From the NCBI GenBank assembly GCA_024398075.1, contig JAKSJM010000016.1:1-50147 (forward strand): DNA of 50,147 nt, given 5' to 3'. The stretch comes from Bacteroidales bacterium. Lineage in GTDB: Bacteria; Bacteroidota; Bacteroidia; Bacteroidales; UBA932. A program made the position numbers and the translations under genes. Position 1 is the stretch's first letter; each line of letters starts with the position of its first letter. This document shows, piece by piece, positions 1 through 9,484 of the stretch. The notes under the pieces are model-generated. The model did no database searches, was not told the DNA's origin, and was given only the letters and a program-made list of their open reading frames with translations.

Positions 1-2
1 AG

Positions 3-821
3 CTCGCTTCTTACGCTGACTGCTGGGTTATGGATGCATTCGGTACAGCACACCGTAAGCACGGTTCTACCGCTGTCATCGCTGACTACTTCGCACCAGA
101 GGACCGTATGCTCGGTCTCCTCATGGAGAAGGAGGTTAAGGCTGTAGATAACGTACTTAACAATATCCAGCGTCCATTCATCGCTATCATGGGTGGCTCT
201 AAGGTATCTTCAAAGATCGGTATCATCGAGAACCTTCTCGGTAAGGTAGATAAGCTCATCCTCTGTGGTGGTATGACCTACACCTTCGCGAAGGCTCACG
301 GTGGTGAGATCGGCACTTCTATCGTTGAGATGGACAAGCTCGATGTGGCTCTCAATGTTGAGAAGATCGCTAAGGAGAATGGCGTAGAGCTCGTTCTCGC
401 TCCAGATGCTACCTGTACAGATGGTCTCGACTTCGCTACCATGACAGTTAAGCCAGGTTCTAAGGTTGAGGTTCATCCATCTACCGAGATTCCTGCTGAC
501 CTCGAGGGTGTAGACGCAGGTCCAGAGGCTCAGAAGCTCTTCGCTGATGCTATCAAGGGCTGTAAGACCATCCTTTGGAACGGTCCTGCAGGCGTATTCG
601 AGTGCGATGACTTCTGCGCAGGCTCAAAGGCTATCGGCGACGCTATCGCTGAGGCTACCGCAGAGGGCGCATTCTCTCTCATCGGTGGTGGTGACTCAGT
701 AGCATGCTGCACCAAGTTCGGTCTTACCGACAAGGTTTCTTACATCTCTACCGGTGGTGGCGCTCTTCTCGAGGCTATCGAGGGCAAGGAGCTCCCAGGC
801 GTAGCAGCAGCACTTGCATAA
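3..821 (+). CDS. pgk: Phosphoglycerate kinase, 3' part (5' end outside window)
   Basis: This is the C-terminal 272 codons of phosphoglycerate kinase, the glycolytic enzyme that transfers phosphate from 1,3-bisphosphoglycerate to ADP. The reading frame is open from base 3, and the family motif DAFGTAHR appears at once, so the true start lies upstream of the window. An internal ATG at base 30 is not the start. Further family blocks are [11 protein letters not shown] (hinge and nucleotide domain), [20 protein letters not shown] and the C-terminal loop GGGDSVAC, which is the phosphate-binding GGGDS of the family. The ORF ends with TAA and is followed by a strong intrinsic terminator. Codon use is strongly biased, as expected for a highly expressed gene. 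Confidence 0.97.
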   Translation, partial: LASYADCWVMDAFGTAHRKHGSTAVIADYFAPEDRMLGLLMEKEVKAVDNVLNNIQRPFIAIMGGSKVSSKIGIIENLLGKVDKLILCGGMTYTFAKAHGGEIGTSIVEMDKLDVALNVEKIAKENGVELVLAPDATCTDGLDFATMTVKPGSKVEVHPSTEIPADLEGVDAGPEAQKLFADAIKGCKTILWNGPAGVFECDDFCAGSKAIGDAIAEATAEGAFSLIGGGDSVACCTKFGLTDKVSYISTGGGALLEAIEGKELPGVAAALA

Positions 822-842
822 TCTGCTTACAGAATATCTTTG

Positions 843-877
843 AGAGGTCGGCCGTAAGGTCGGCCTCTTATTTTTTG
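843..877 (+). terminator. Intrinsic terminator of pgk
   Basis: A stem of 10 pairs (844-853 with 858-867, two of them G-U) closes a GTAA tetraloop of the GNRA class. It is extended by an A-T pair at 843/868 and followed by a T-rich run. It sits 20 nt after the pgk stop. Its T-run also supplies the TTTG-like -33 element of the next promoter. Confidence 0.88.
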
Positions 878-906
878 GGATAGGTGCCATTTTTGTAGTA
901 ACTTTG
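873..906 (+). promoter_or_regulatory. Bacteroidetes-type promoter for the GH95-like gene
   Basis: TTTG at 874-877 is followed after 21 nt by TAACTTTG at 899-906, a perfect match to the TAnnTTTG -7 box. The box ends only 6 nt before the ATG at 913. Transcription would therefore start at or next to the start codon, giving a leaderless or nearly leaderless mRNA. Confidence 0.6.
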
Positions 907-912
907 TAGATT

Positions 913-2040
913 ATGAAACAGATAGTATCCATCATATTGGCTCTGATGCTGCCGATGCTTGCCTATGCGCAGGCCACGCTGTCGTTTGATGAGCCTGCGA
1001 AAAGCGAGCACGAAGCCTTGCCTGTGGGAGACGGCTTCGCGAAAGCTCTCATGTATGGTGGCGTGGAGGATGATGTCATCCACTTTGATGATATAGAGTT
1101 TCATGTCCGTCAGTCATTTGCTTGTGACACAGTCACTTCCTATAAAAGGTCTCTGGATTTGCGTTCAGCTGTGGTATCTACAGATTGGAGCACCAAGGAT
1201 GGTCGACTTTATTCAAGAAGATGCTTTATGTCTCGCTTCGCTCGTGCTATGGTACTTCGTTTGAGGTCATGGGAGGAAGGAGGCTTGAACTTCCGCATGG
1301 AGGTGGATTCCACATGGGCTGGTGCTCAGGTGGATAGTCTGTCTGAAGAACAGTTCATGGTAAGTGGACTTGATGTCAAGGGCACTCCTTATCGATATCT
1401 TGTACACCTCATTTCTTGCGATGGTCTCTATGATACAGATCCTGGCTTGGTGGTAAGTGAGGCTTCTGAAGCTACCATTGTCATCATGTCTGTTTCGTCT
1501 GAGCAGATGAGAGAGGTGCAGCGCAAGAGCTATCGAGCGCTGTACGAGGAGCACGTGTGCGACTTCAGGCAGAGGCTTGATAAGCTTTCACTTGATGTGG
1601 TGGGAAGAGAAGATGATATGCTTCGTTTCCGCTTCGAAAGGTATTTGCAGGAAAGCGGATATGCAGTTACAGGTGTGCATCCACTTATGGAAGGCCGTCG
1701 ATATGGCATAGCGGAAGTCAGTGAGATGCTTGTGCATTCCGAGGGTGGGCAGATGCTTTTGCTGCCGTCACTTCCAAATGGCTGGGAAGAGGGCTCCGTC
1801 AAGGGACTTCCGGTTGATGGAGGCCATGAGGTCGATATAGAATGGGTGAAAGGCGCCTTCGAGCAGGCTGTAGTCCGCTGCGGCGGGCCTAAGTGCGTGC
1901 TGCGTAGCGCACGCCCTGTGGTAGTGGCCCGCTCAGGACGCGGCCGCCCGGTATCATCGCACATGGACAAGGTGGGCGACTGGTATGTCACAGAGGTTTC
2001 TGTCAGTACGGGAGACAAACTCCTTGTGGTAGCGAATTAA
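913..2040 (+). CDS. Secreted GH95-like protein lacking the catalytic barrel
   Basis: A signal peptide (residues 1-20, ending LAYAQ) leads into a region resembling the N-terminal beta domain of family GH95 alpha-L-fucosidases: LPVGDGFAKALMYGGVEDD at 36-54 and YKRSLDLRSAVVST at 77-90. Residues 211-250 match the linker and first barrel helix (FRQRLDKLSLDV, then LRFRFERYLQE). The sequence then jumps to the GH95 C-terminal region: YGIAEVSEMLVHSEGG at 264-279, LLLPSLPNGW, GSVKGLPVDGG. The several hundred residues of (alpha/alpha)6 barrel that normally lie between are absent. The usual QIDGNFG-type segment is replaced by HPLMEGRRY, so the family's catalytic acid and base are missing. The length is 375 residues against about 750-800 for the family. 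Fucosidase activity is very unlikely. It may be a binding protein or an in-frame deletion relic. Confidence 0.75.
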   Translation: MKQIVSIILALMLPMLAYAQATLSFDEPAKSEHEALPVGDGFAKALMYGGVEDDVIHFDDIEFHVRQSFACDTVTSYKRSLDLRSAVVSTDWSTKDGRLYSRRCFMSRFARAMVLRLRSWEEGGLNFRMEVDSTWAGAQVDSLSEEQFMVSGLDVKGTPYRYLVHLISCDGLYDTDPGLVVSEASEATIVIMSVSSEQMREVQRKSYRALYEEHVCDFRQRLDKLSLDVVGREDDMLRFRFERYLQESGYAVTGVHPLMEGRRYGIAEVSEMLVHSEGGQMLLLPSLPNGWEEGSVKGLPVDGGHEVDIEWVKGAFEQAVVRCGGPKCVLRSARPVVVARSGRGRPVSSHMDKVGDWYVTEVSVSTGDKLLVVAN

Positions 2041-2058
2041 TTGAATACATTTATTTTT

Positions 2059-2940
2059 ATGTTTGATATTCTAGCAGTTAATTGGCATGTGAATCCGATC
2101 ATCTTCCAGGTGGGAAGCTTTGGTCTTAGATGGTATTCACTGCTTTTCGTTTCAGGTTTCATCCTCGGATGGTTTATTTTCAAGTGGTTCTTCAAGAGGG
2201 AAGGAGTCCCAGAGACTCTTCTCGACCCGCTTCTCTATACTCTTCTTATCGCTACCATCGTGGGCGCCAGACTTGGGCATTGTCTTTTCTATCAGCCAGA
2301 CTATTACCTGGCCAGCTGGGACGGCTTCCTTGAGATATTCATGCCGTGGAAGGGTGGACTCGCGAGCCATGGAGGAGCTATAGCATTGCTCCTCGCCATG
2401 TGGTGGTTCTGCCATCATTATGGAAAGAAGTATCACTTCGACTTCCTCTGGATTATGGATCGCCTCTGCATCGCGGTGGCTTTTGCTGGCTGTTTCATCA
2501 GACTTGGAAATCTTTTTAACTCAGAGATTTATGGTGGCCCTACATCGCTTCCTTGGGGATTTGTATTCCAGCTCAATGGCGAGACCGAGCCTAAGCATCC
2601 TACCCAGCTCTATGAGGCGTTCTCGTACCTCGTGCTTGGAGTCATCCTCATCTCGCTCTACTGGAAGAAGCTTGATTCTCTGTATCGCGGATTCTTCTTC
2701 GGTGCTTTCCTTCTCGGCTGCTTCGGTATGAGATTCCTCATCGAGTTCATCAAGAACCCTCAGGTGGAGTTTGAGCAGAGCATGGCCATCAACATGGGTC
2801 AGATTCTCTCCATTCCTTTCATTGTAGCTGGTATTGCCCTTCTCGTCTACGCCTTCATGAAGAAGACTCCTGCCAGAATCGTGCATCCTGCGCCACAGAA
2901 GAAAGAGCCTACCCATTACGCGAAGTCGCTTGTGAAATAA
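2059..2940 (+). CDS. lgt: Prolipoprotein diacylglyceryl transferase
   Basis: Lgt is the inner-membrane enzyme that attaches diacylglycerol to the lipobox cysteine of prolipoproteins, the first step in lipoprotein maturation. The 293-residue product has about seven hydrophobic segments and the Lgt signature SHGGAIALL around residues 103-111. It also has the conserved stretch FIRLGNLFNSEIYG at 146-159, HPTQLYEA, and RFLIEFIKNPQ near the end. I chose the ATG at 2059. A TTG at 2041, directly after the upstream stop, would add six residues. The gene lies 18 nt after the GH95-like gene and shares one base with the next gene (TAATG). Many lipoproteins in this window depend on this enzyme. Confidence 0.95.
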   Translation: MFDILAVNWHVNPIIFQVGSFGLRWYSLLFVSGFILGWFIFKWFFKREGVPETLLDPLLYTLLIATIVGARLGHCLFYQPDYYLASWDGFLEIFMPWKGGLASHGGAIALLLAMWWFCHHYGKKYHFDFLWIMDRLCIAVAFAGCFIRLGNLFNSEIYGGPTSLPWGFVFQLNGETEPKHPTQLYEAFSYLVLGVILISLYWKKLDSLYRGFFFGAFLLGCFGMRFLIEFIKNPQVEFEQSMAINMGQILSIPFIVAGIALLVYAFMKKTPARIVHPAPQKKEPTHYAKSLVK

Positions 2941-3713
2941 TGATAAAGGCGGTATTTTTCGACATCGACGGCACTCTGGTGCCTTTCGGCTCGCGCATGT
3001 TGGATTCCACGCTGGAGTCTCTTTATGCCCTTCAGCGCAGTGGCGTGAAGGTGATTGTTGCAAGTGGGCGCCCTAAGTATCTGATAGACAATGTAAGAGG
3101 CTTCAATTTCGATGCCTGGGTGTGCTGCAATGGAGCTCATGCCACTATAGGAGACCGTACTGTATGCAGCATTCCTATAGCCCGTGAATCTATCGTCAAG
3201 GTGGCTCAGATAGCTGCGTCCAAGCGTATTCCCATTTACCTCTTTGGCGCGGAAAAAGCGGGCGTGAACTACATGAATGAGGAGGCGGAGCGACTTCGCA
3301 AGCTCATAAACCTCCCCATGCAGGAGGCGGTGGATGTAGTGAAGATGGCGGAAAGTGAGCCTATCTACGAGTCGACGGTCTATGTGACCCTCGAGGAAGA
3401 GCGAAACATACTTCATCCGGAGGTGAGCGACGTCGAGTATACCAGATGGAATCCATACTTCACTGATGTGAATCCCAAGGGCCTGAGCAAGGCCACGGCG
3501 ATGAAGGCGGTGCTGGATCATTTCGGCATCAGCATCTCAGAGAGCATGGCTTTCGGCGATGGAGGCAATGATGTTCAGATGATAGCCGCTGCCGGTGTCG
3601 GAGTGGTGATGGCCAATGCTTCTGATGAGGTTAAATCCTATGCCGATTACATCACGATGGATGTCAATGATGACGGCGTTACGGCTGCATTGAAGCACTT
3701 TTTCCTCATTTAA
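2940..3713 (+). CDS. HAD-superfamily (Cof type) phosphatase
   Basis: A 257-residue cytosolic haloacid-dehalogenase phosphatase of the Cof/YbiV type, which removes phosphate from small phosphorylated metabolites (sugar phosphates, flavin or pyridoxal phosphates). Motif I is FFDIDGTLVP, with nucleophile Asp8 and Asp10. Motif II is in VIVASGRP, and the motif III/IV region is NPKGLSKATAM followed by FGDGGNDVQMI. A cap domain occupies roughly residues 80-190. The start codon overlaps the lgt stop in TAATG, which points to translational coupling. The substrate cannot be told from sequence. Confidence 0.9.
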   Translation: MIKAVFFDIDGTLVPFGSRMLDSTLESLYALQRSGVKVIVASGRPKYLIDNVRGFNFDAWVCCNGAHATIGDRTVCSIPIARESIVKVAQIAASKRIPIYLFGAEKAGVNYMNEEAERLRKLINLPMQEAVDVVKMAESEPIYESTVYVTLEEERNILHPEVSDVEYTRWNPYFTDVNPKGLSKATAMKAVLDHFGISISESMAFGDGGNDVQMIAAAGVGVVMANASDEVKSYADYITMDVNDDGVTAALKHFFLI

Positions 3714-3743
3714 CCCAAATTGGTGTATAGGTAAACCGATTTA

Positions 3744-3788
3744 CCCTCTGGGACCCCTTGAGAAAGGGTCTCCAGAGGGCAAGATTTT
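3744..3788 (+). terminator. Intrinsic terminator after the lgt-HAD pair
   Basis: An outer 8-bp stem (CCCTCTGG 3744-3751 with CCAGAGGG 3772-3779) encloses a second stem (3752-3759 with 3764-3770, one bulged C) with a GAGA loop. A short T-run follows at 3785-3789. It isolates this gene group from the efflux operon. Confidence 0.8.
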
Positions 3789-3834
3789 TGCAGTTGTTTT
3801 TGTCCTTTACGTTAGATAATAATAGTGAAATAAT

Positions 3835-5322
3835 ATGTCAGTTAGTTCGAAGAAAGCCTTGTTAATAGCAGCGTTTGCGCTCCTTTTTCAGGGTATTATG
3901 TCGGCTCAGTATAAGGATGGACAGGCTCCAGCGGAAGAAAAACCTGCAGTTCTGACCCTTGAGGACGCCTTGAAGGTGGCACTGAGCGAGAATGTGTCTG
4001 TCAAGGTGGCAGACAAGGAGATTACAAGAGCCCAGTACGCGAAGAAGGGCTCGTATGCAGCACTTTTCCCATCTATTGATGGCTCTGCATCATATCAGCG
4101 TACCATCAAGAAGCAGGTCATGTATATGGATGGAGGTGGTTTCGACATGTCATCCATGATAGGTGATGCTCTGCTCGGATATCTCATGCCTCTTTATGCG
4201 CAGCATCCAGGAGTGATGCCACCAGTGCCAGAGAAACCAGATCCTAGCGAGGAGACTTCCTCTTCAAATGAGGGCTTCTCTGTCGGACGTTGGAACACTT
4301 GGTCTACTGGAGTGAGTGCTTCCATGCCTATCGTCAATTTCCAGCTCTGGGAGAGCCTCAAGATTTCTGGTCAGGATGTAGAGCTTGCAGTTGAAAAGGC
4401 ACGCGCAAGCCGTCTGGAGATGGTGACTCAGGTTAAGCAGGCATTCTTCGCTGTTCTTCTCGCCAAGGAGTCACGCTCGGTGTTCCAGGAGGTGTTTGAA
4501 AACGCTGTGAAGAACTTCGAGAAGACAGAGATGAGATACAAGGCTCAGAAAGCCTCGGAGCTCGATTACGCTCGCGCTAAGTCTACCGTTCAGAATGCTA
4601 TTCCTAACCTGTACAACGCAGAGAGTCAGGTGGCTCTTGCACTCTGGCAGCTCAAGGCTGTGATGGGTGTGGATCTGGACGAGAACATCGATGTAGCGGG
4701 AACATTGGCAGACTATTCGACACGCATGCTCGCAGATATCCACGAGAATGATGACTTCACCCTCGATGGGAACTCAAATATCCGTCAGCTCGCCATTCAG
4801 CTTGAGGAGCTTGCGGGAGCGGTTCGCATGCAGAAATACGCTACTCTTCCTTCACTCGCAGTGTCATTCTCATATATGATGAATGCCATGGCCAATGATT
4901 TCAAGTTCAGCACATATCAGTGGTCACCATACTCTTTCGTGGGCCTCAGCCTCCAGATCCCTATCTTCGCAGGTGGCAGACGTCATAACGCCATCAGGCA
5001 GGCTCAGGTGCAGTATGACGAGGTGTATCTGCAGAAGGCAAATGCTGAGCGTCAGCTTCAGATAGCTATACGCCAGTATCTGAACCAGATGGAGACATCC
5101 ATGAAGACAGTCGAGTCTGCAGAGTCTGCAGTGGAGACCGCCGAGAAGGCTTACGGTATCGCAGAGATGTCCTATCAGGTGGGCCGTAGCACCATCACTG
5201 AGCTGAACGATGCACAGCTTGCGCTTACTCAGGCGCGTCTCGGTGTGTCGCAGGCTATCTATAACTTCATCGTAGCCAAGGCAAACCTCGAGCAGACCTT
5301 GGGCGCAGATTTCACAGAATAA
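3835..5322 (+). CDS. TolC-family outer-membrane efflux protein
   Basis: A 495-residue outer-membrane factor that forms the exit duct of a tripartite efflux pump. The signal peptide covers about residues 1-24 (ends MSAQ). The body has the two-fold TolC repeat of long helices and strands: LTLEDALKVALSENVSVKVADKEITRA-type helices near 40-75, and the second repeat ends with YQVGRSTITELNDAQLALTQARLG near the C terminus. A Pro-rich low-complexity insert (PPVPEKPDPSEETSSSNEG, about residues 130-148) is unusual but sits in the first half's strand-loop region. The next gene, the adaptor, follows after 13 nt. A possible but weak promoter lies at 3785-3815. Confidence 0.93.
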   Translation: MSVSSKKALLIAAFALLFQGIMSAQYKDGQAPAEEKPAVLTLEDALKVALSENVSVKVADKEITRAQYAKKGSYAALFPSIDGSASYQRTIKKQVMYMDGGGFDMSSMIGDALLGYLMPLYAQHPGVMPPVPEKPDPSEETSSSNEGFSVGRWNTWSTGVSASMPIVNFQLWESLKISGQDVELAVEKARASRLEMVTQVKQAFFAVLLAKESRSVFQEVFENAVKNFEKTEMRYKAQKASELDYARAKSTVQNAIPNLYNAESQVALALWQLKAVMGVDLDENIDVAGTLADYSTRMLADIHENDDFTLDGNSNIRQLAIQLEELAGAVRMQKYATLPSLAVSFSYMMNAMANDFKFSTYQWSPYSFVGLSLQIPIFAGGRRHNAIRQAQVQYDEVYLQKANAERQLQIAIRQYLNQMETSMKTVESAESAVETAEKAYGIAEMSYQVGRSTITELNDAQLALTQARLGVSQAIYNFIVAKANLEQTLGADFTE

Positions 5323-5335
5323 AAAAGCAATACAT

Positions 5336-6370
5336 ATGAAAAAGATCGTTTACTCAGCCCTCGTGGTAGCATCGGCTATCGTGGCAGTTTCTTGTGGATC
5401 AAGAAACACAGAGCAGAAAGAAGTGCAGGCCGCCGAGGCCGTAGAGGTGGTGACAAATGTCAATGTTATCTCTGCTGCTATTCAGGAAGTACCTCAGAAT
5501 GAGACCTATCCAAGTACGGTACAGGCTTATGTCACAAATAACGTTGTGCCTCAGGCAGGTTCACGTATTAAGAATATCAATGTCGAGATCGGCGACTTCG
5601 TGAAGAAGGGCCAGGTTCTTGCCGAGATGGATATGGCTAACCTTAATCAGACCAAGCTCAAGCTTGCGAACGACTCTACCGAGCTCGCTCGTCTCAAGAG
5701 TCTGTTTGAGCAGGGTGGACTCTCGAAGTCTGACTATGACAACGTAGTTCTTGCATACAAGGTAAGCAAGACTCAGTATGAGAACCTTCTCGAAAACACA
5801 GTGCTTCGTTCACCTATCACAGGCGTGGTTACTGCTAGAAACTATGACAAGGGCGATATGTATACCATGCAGTCTCCAATCTTCGTAGTGCAGCAGATTT
5901 CTCCAGTGAAGCTCCTCGTAGCCATCTCTGAGAAGGACTACACCAGAGTGAAGAAGGGTGACAGCGTAGGTGTCACTGCAGACGCTCTTCCTGGAAGGTC
6001 ATTCACCGGAAGGGTAAATCGCATCTATCCTACCATCGATCCAGCTTCACATACTTTCAATGCTGAGGTGCTCGTGACAAACGGTGACTACTCACTTCGT
6101 CCAGGCATGTACGCGAAGGCAAATGTCACCTTCTCTGTAAATCACAGCATCGTGGTTCCAGATATCGCTGTCCTCAAGCAGCAGGGCTCTGGACAGAGGT
6201 CTGTGTTTGTGGTAAATCCTGACAACACAGTCACATCGAAGGTCGTTACTCTCGGCCGTCACTTCGACTCGAACTTCGAGATTCTCGATGGTATCGACGA
6301 AGGCGACAAGGTAGTCATCAAGGGCCACTCTTCACTCAAGAATGGTTCAAAGGTTAACGTAATAGACTAA
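5336..6370 (+). CDS. RND efflux periplasmic adaptor lipoprotein
   Basis: A 344-residue membrane-fusion (adaptor) subunit that bridges the RND pump and the TolC duct in the periplasm. The signal peptide ends in lipobox AVSC with lipid-anchored Cys20. A biotinyl-lipoyl-like hairpin domain follows (GSRIKNINVEIGDFVKKGQ, about 78-96). Then come a short alpha hairpin (LARLKSLFEQGGLSKSDYD), the second lipoyl half (LRSPITGVVTARN), and beta-barrel and membrane-proximal domains (LRPGMYAKANV, VVIKGHSSLKNG). It sits between the outer-membrane factor and the pump with gaps of 13 and 3 nt, so the three should be made together. Confidence 0.95.
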   Translation: MKKIVYSALVVASAIVAVSCGSRNTEQKEVQAAEAVEVVTNVNVISAAIQEVPQNETYPSTVQAYVTNNVVPQAGSRIKNINVEIGDFVKKGQVLAEMDMANLNQTKLKLANDSTELARLKSLFEQGGLSKSDYDNVVLAYKVSKTQYENLLENTVLRSPITGVVTARNYDKGDMYTMQSPIFVVQQISPVKLLVAISEKDYTRVKKGDSVGVTADALPGRSFTGRVNRIYPTIDPASHTFNAEVLVTNGDYSLRPGMYAKANVTFSVNHSIVVPDIAVLKQQGSGQRSVFVVNPDNTVTSKVVTLGRHFDSNFEILDGIDEGDKVVIKGHSSLKNGSKVNVID

Positions 6371-6373
6371 ACT

Positions 6374-9300
6374 ATGAGCATTTATAGAACAGCGGTGAAT
6401 CATCCGGTCACCACGACGCTCCTCTTTGTAGCGTTCGCGGTGTTCGGAATATTCTCCCTTACGAAGACTTCCATCGCTCAGTTCCCTGAGTTTGATGCGA
6501 ATGTTATCATGGTCATGTCTTCATATCCAGGTGCCAATGCATCGGATATCGAGAATAACTTGACCAAGGTACTTGAGAACTCCCTGAATGGTGTGGCCGA
6601 CCTCAAGAGCCTCACCTCCAGCTCCAAGGAAAATGTATCCATGCTTACCCTGGAGTTCGAATATGGAACTGATATCGACGAGGCGACAAACAATGTCCGA
6701 GACAAGCTGGACATGGTGAATTCCACCTTGCCTGATGGCGCATCCATCCCTGTCATCTTCAAGTTCAGTGCGGATGACATGCCTATCATGTTCCTCTCAG
6801 CCACTGCAGACGAGAGCCTCCCTGGACTTGAAAAGATACTTGATGACAAGCTCGCTACCCCTCTTGCACGTGTGTCTGGTGTGGGTACAGTGTCAGTCAT
6901 CGGTGCTCCTACCCGTGAGATCCAGGTGTACTGTGATCCGAACAAGCTTGCTGCGTATGGTCTTAGCGTAAGTAATATCGCCAGCATCATTGCCATGGAG
7001 AACAAGAACATCCCTTCCGGAAACATTGACATTGGTTCCAGCACATACTCTCTTCGAGTACAGAAGGAGTTCGAGGATCCTTCAGACATTCTCGATGTCG
7101 TACTTGGCTCTTTCGGTGGCAGGACGGTCTATCTTCGTGATGTGGCTACTGTCTATGATGGTGGCAAGGAGCGTGAGCAGGAGTCATACACAAATGGTGT
7201 ACGCGCTGCCCGAATCTCCATTCAGAAGCAGTCAGGTGCAAATACTGTAGACGTAATCCGTAAGATCAAGAAGGAACTCAAGAAGATTGAGACCACACTC
7301 CCTTCTGACATCAAGATTACTACCATTGTGGATTCATCCACAAATATCATCAACACCATCAATACCTTGAAGGAGACCATTCTCATCACCTTCCTGGTCG
7401 TAATGTTTGTGGTGTTCATTTTCCTCGGTAGGTGGAGAGCAACCTTCATCATTGTCCTTTCCATCCCTATCGCGCTCCTCGCTTCGCTGGTTTACCTGTT
7501 TGCGACGGGAAATACCCTGAACATCATCTCCATGTCGGCATTGACCATTGCCATAGGTATGGTCGTCGACGATGCGATCGTGGTGCTGGAGAACGTCACC
7601 ACGCACTTGGAGAGGGGAGAGAAGCCTAAGGAGGCTGCGGTCCATGCTACATCGGAGGTGGCGATTTCAGTTATCGCATCCACACTCACCATGCTCTGCG
7701 TGTTCCTTCCTCTTACCATGGTAAATGGTATGGCGGGTATCATGTTCAAGCAGCTTGGATGGATCGTCAGCATCATCATGATCGTGTCTACGACGGCAGC
7801 GCTCACGCTTGTGCCTATGCTCTGCTCACGCTTCCTCAAGGCGGGACCTAAGACTGGCAAGCTTCACAATGCTGTCTTTGGACCTATCAACAAATTCCTT
7901 GACCTCATCTCACGTGGCTATGCTCGACTCATCGGTTGGGCCACCACTCACAGAACCATCGTGGTGGTGATAAGCATTGTGGCGTTTGTGGGCACTATCC
8001 TTCCTTTGGGATTGAACCTCAAGACAGAGTACTTCCCACGTGGTGACTCTGACCGTGTCAGCATTAATGTAGAACTTCCAATGGGTACTGCCCAGGATGT
8101 GACAAGAGACTTCGCTGAGAGGTTCTATGCTGAACTCAAGGAGTCTATCCCTGAGATCAATATCTGCAACGTGACCTTCGGTCAGGCTGATACAGACAAC
8201 ACCTTCGCAAACATGCAGAGCAACGGTACACATATCGTCTCTGTGAACATGAACATCGGCAGCACCGACTCACGTAAGCGTAAATGTGCTGATATCGCAG
8301 ACCAGGTCCGTGACATCCTCAAGAAATATCCAGAGGTGAAGAAGGCGACGGTTACGGAAGGCGGCGGTATGGCCATGGGTGGTGCTTCATCAGTCAAGGT
8401 GGAGGTCTATGGCTTTGACTTTGCTGAGACCGATGCTGTCGCAAAGGCTCTTCAGACAAAGATGCTTGCCGATCCTGCATATTCTCAGGTAAACCTTAGC
8501 CGTGATGCGTATACTCCTGAGTATCAGATGGATTTCGATCGTACCAAGCTTGCTCTCAATGGACTTAACTCATCTACTGCAGGTGCTGCTTTCAGTGCTG
8601 CGATGAGTGGCGCTCTGAGCTCATTCTATCGCGAGGATGGTGATGAGTACAGTATCAGGGTAAGATATGCTCCAGAGTTCAGAACTAGCATCGAGGACAT
8701 GGAGAACATCATGGTGTACAACTCCCAGGGTAGAGGTATCAGGATGAAGGAACTTGGAGAAGTAGTGGAGACTTCAGTGCCTCCTTCCATCGAGCGAAAG
8801 GACCGTTCTCGTCTCATTACCATCACTGGTGTGGTAGCCCAGAAAGCTACGCTGTCAGATGCTGTCGCAGCCGCAAACAAGGCCATTGCTGAGACTGAAA
8901 TCCCTTCAAGCATATCTACAGCGCTTGCCGGAGACTATGAGAACCAGCAGGATATGTTCAAGGATATGTTCACACTCTTCATCCTTATCATTATCCTTGT
9001 GTACATGGTGATGGCATCGCAGTTCGAGTCGTTCATGGCTCCTCTCGTGATCATGTTCTCCGTTCCATTTGCACTTGTGGGTGTAGTTCTTGGTCTGTGG
9101 ACCACTGGAACCGCTCTCGGAGTCATGGCTCTTATCGGAGTCATCATCCTCCTGGGTATCGTTGTGAAGAATGGTATCGTGCTCATCGACTACACCATCC
9201 TTTGCCGTGAGAGGGGAATGGGCATCGTAGAGGCTTCAGTGGAGGCTGCTCGCAGCCGTCTGCGCCCTATTCTCATGACCACCCTTACCACAGTGCTCGG

Positions 9301-9481
9301 TATGCTGCCTATGGCTATCGGCAAGGGTGAAGGATCAGAGTTGTGGAGAAGCTTGGGTATGACCGTTTGCTGGGGTCTTTCGATCTCTACACTCGTCACC
9401 CTCGTTCTTATCCCTACACTCTACTGCTCATTCTCAGTGATGCAGGAGAAGAGAAAACAGAAGAAAGCCTTAAAAAAGTAA
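6374..9481 (+). CDS. RND-family efflux pump (HAE1 type)
   Basis: A 1035-residue inner-membrane proton-driven resistance-nodulation-division transporter of the AcrB/MexB group. It starts with the typical IYRTAVNHPVTTTLLF first helix. The proton-relay Asp pair is visible in TM4 (IAIGMVVDDAIVVLENV, D399-D400), and the matching TM10 segment is LGIVVKNGIVLIDY, with K932-N933. The second half repeats the fold, with porter-domain motifs such as GMAGIMFKQLG and ALAGDYENQQDMF. The C terminus is short and basic. HAE1 pumps usually export hydrophobic drugs, bile acids or similar compounds. The substrate here is unknown. Confidence 0.96.
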   Translation: MSIYRTAVNHPVTTTLLFVAFAVFGIFSLTKTSIAQFPEFDANVIMVMSSYPGANASDIENNLTKVLENSLNGVADLKSLTSSSKENVSMLTLEFEYGTDIDEATNNVRDKLDMVNSTLPDGASIPVIFKFSADDMPIMFLSATADESLPGLEKILDDKLATPLARVSGVGTVSVIGAPTREIQVYCDPNKLAAYGLSVSNIASIIAMENKNIPSGNIDIGSSTYSLRVQKEFEDPSDILDVVLGSFGGRTVYLRDVATVYDGGKEREQESYTNGVRAARISIQKQSGANTVDVIRKIKKELKKIETTLPSDIKITTIVDSSTNIINTINTLKETILITFLVVMFVVFIFLGRWRATFIIVLSIPIALLASLVYLFATGNTLNIISMSALTIAIGMVVDDAIVVLENVTTHLERGEKPKEAAVHATSEVAISVIASTLTMLCVFLPLTMVNGMAGIMFKQLGWIVSIIMIVSTTAALTLVPMLCSRFLKAGPKTGKLHNAVFGPINKFLDLISRGYARLIGWATTHRTIVVVISIVAFVGTILPLGLNLKTEYFPRGDSDRVSINVELPMGTAQDVTRDFAERFYAELKESIPEINICNVTFGQADTDNTFANMQSNGTHIVSVNMNIGSTDSRKRKCADIADQVRDILKKYPEVKKATVTEGGGMAMGGASSVKVEVYGFDFAETDAVAKALQTKMLADPAYSQVNLSRDAYTPEYQMDFDRTKLALNGLNSSTAGAAFSAAMSGALSSFYREDGDEYSIRVRYAPEFRTSIEDMENIMVYNSQGRGIRMKELGEVVETSVPPSIERKDRSRLITITGVVAQKATLSDAVAAANKAIAETEIPSSISTALAGDYENQQDMFKDMFTLFILIIILVYMVMASQFESFMAPLVIMFSVPFALVGVVLGLWTTGTALGVMALIGVIILLGIVVKNGIVLIDYTILCRERGMGIVEASVEAARSRLRPILMTTLTTVLGMLPMAIGKGEGSELWRSLGMTVCWGLSISTLVTLVLIPTLYCSFSVMQEKRKQKKALKK

Positions 9482-9484
9482 GTT

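Noticed and set aside
1530-2018. Minus-strand open frame of 162 codons opposite the GH95-like gene
   Set aside because: It is a shadow of the real gene: low-complexity Ser/Thr/Pro composition, no recognisable domain and no promoter. Similar long antisense frames at 2521-3063, 2916-3521 and 35990-36532 were rejected for the same reason.
913-2040. Frameshifted full-length GH95 gene
   Set aside because: The whole 375-codon frame is intact, and the next gene begins right after it, so no room remains for the missing barrel in another frame.
3785-3815. Promoter of the RND efflux operon
   Set aside because: TTTTTG followed after 17 nt by TACGTTAG is a poor match in both spacing and -7 box. It is mentioned in the gene entry but not called as a feature.
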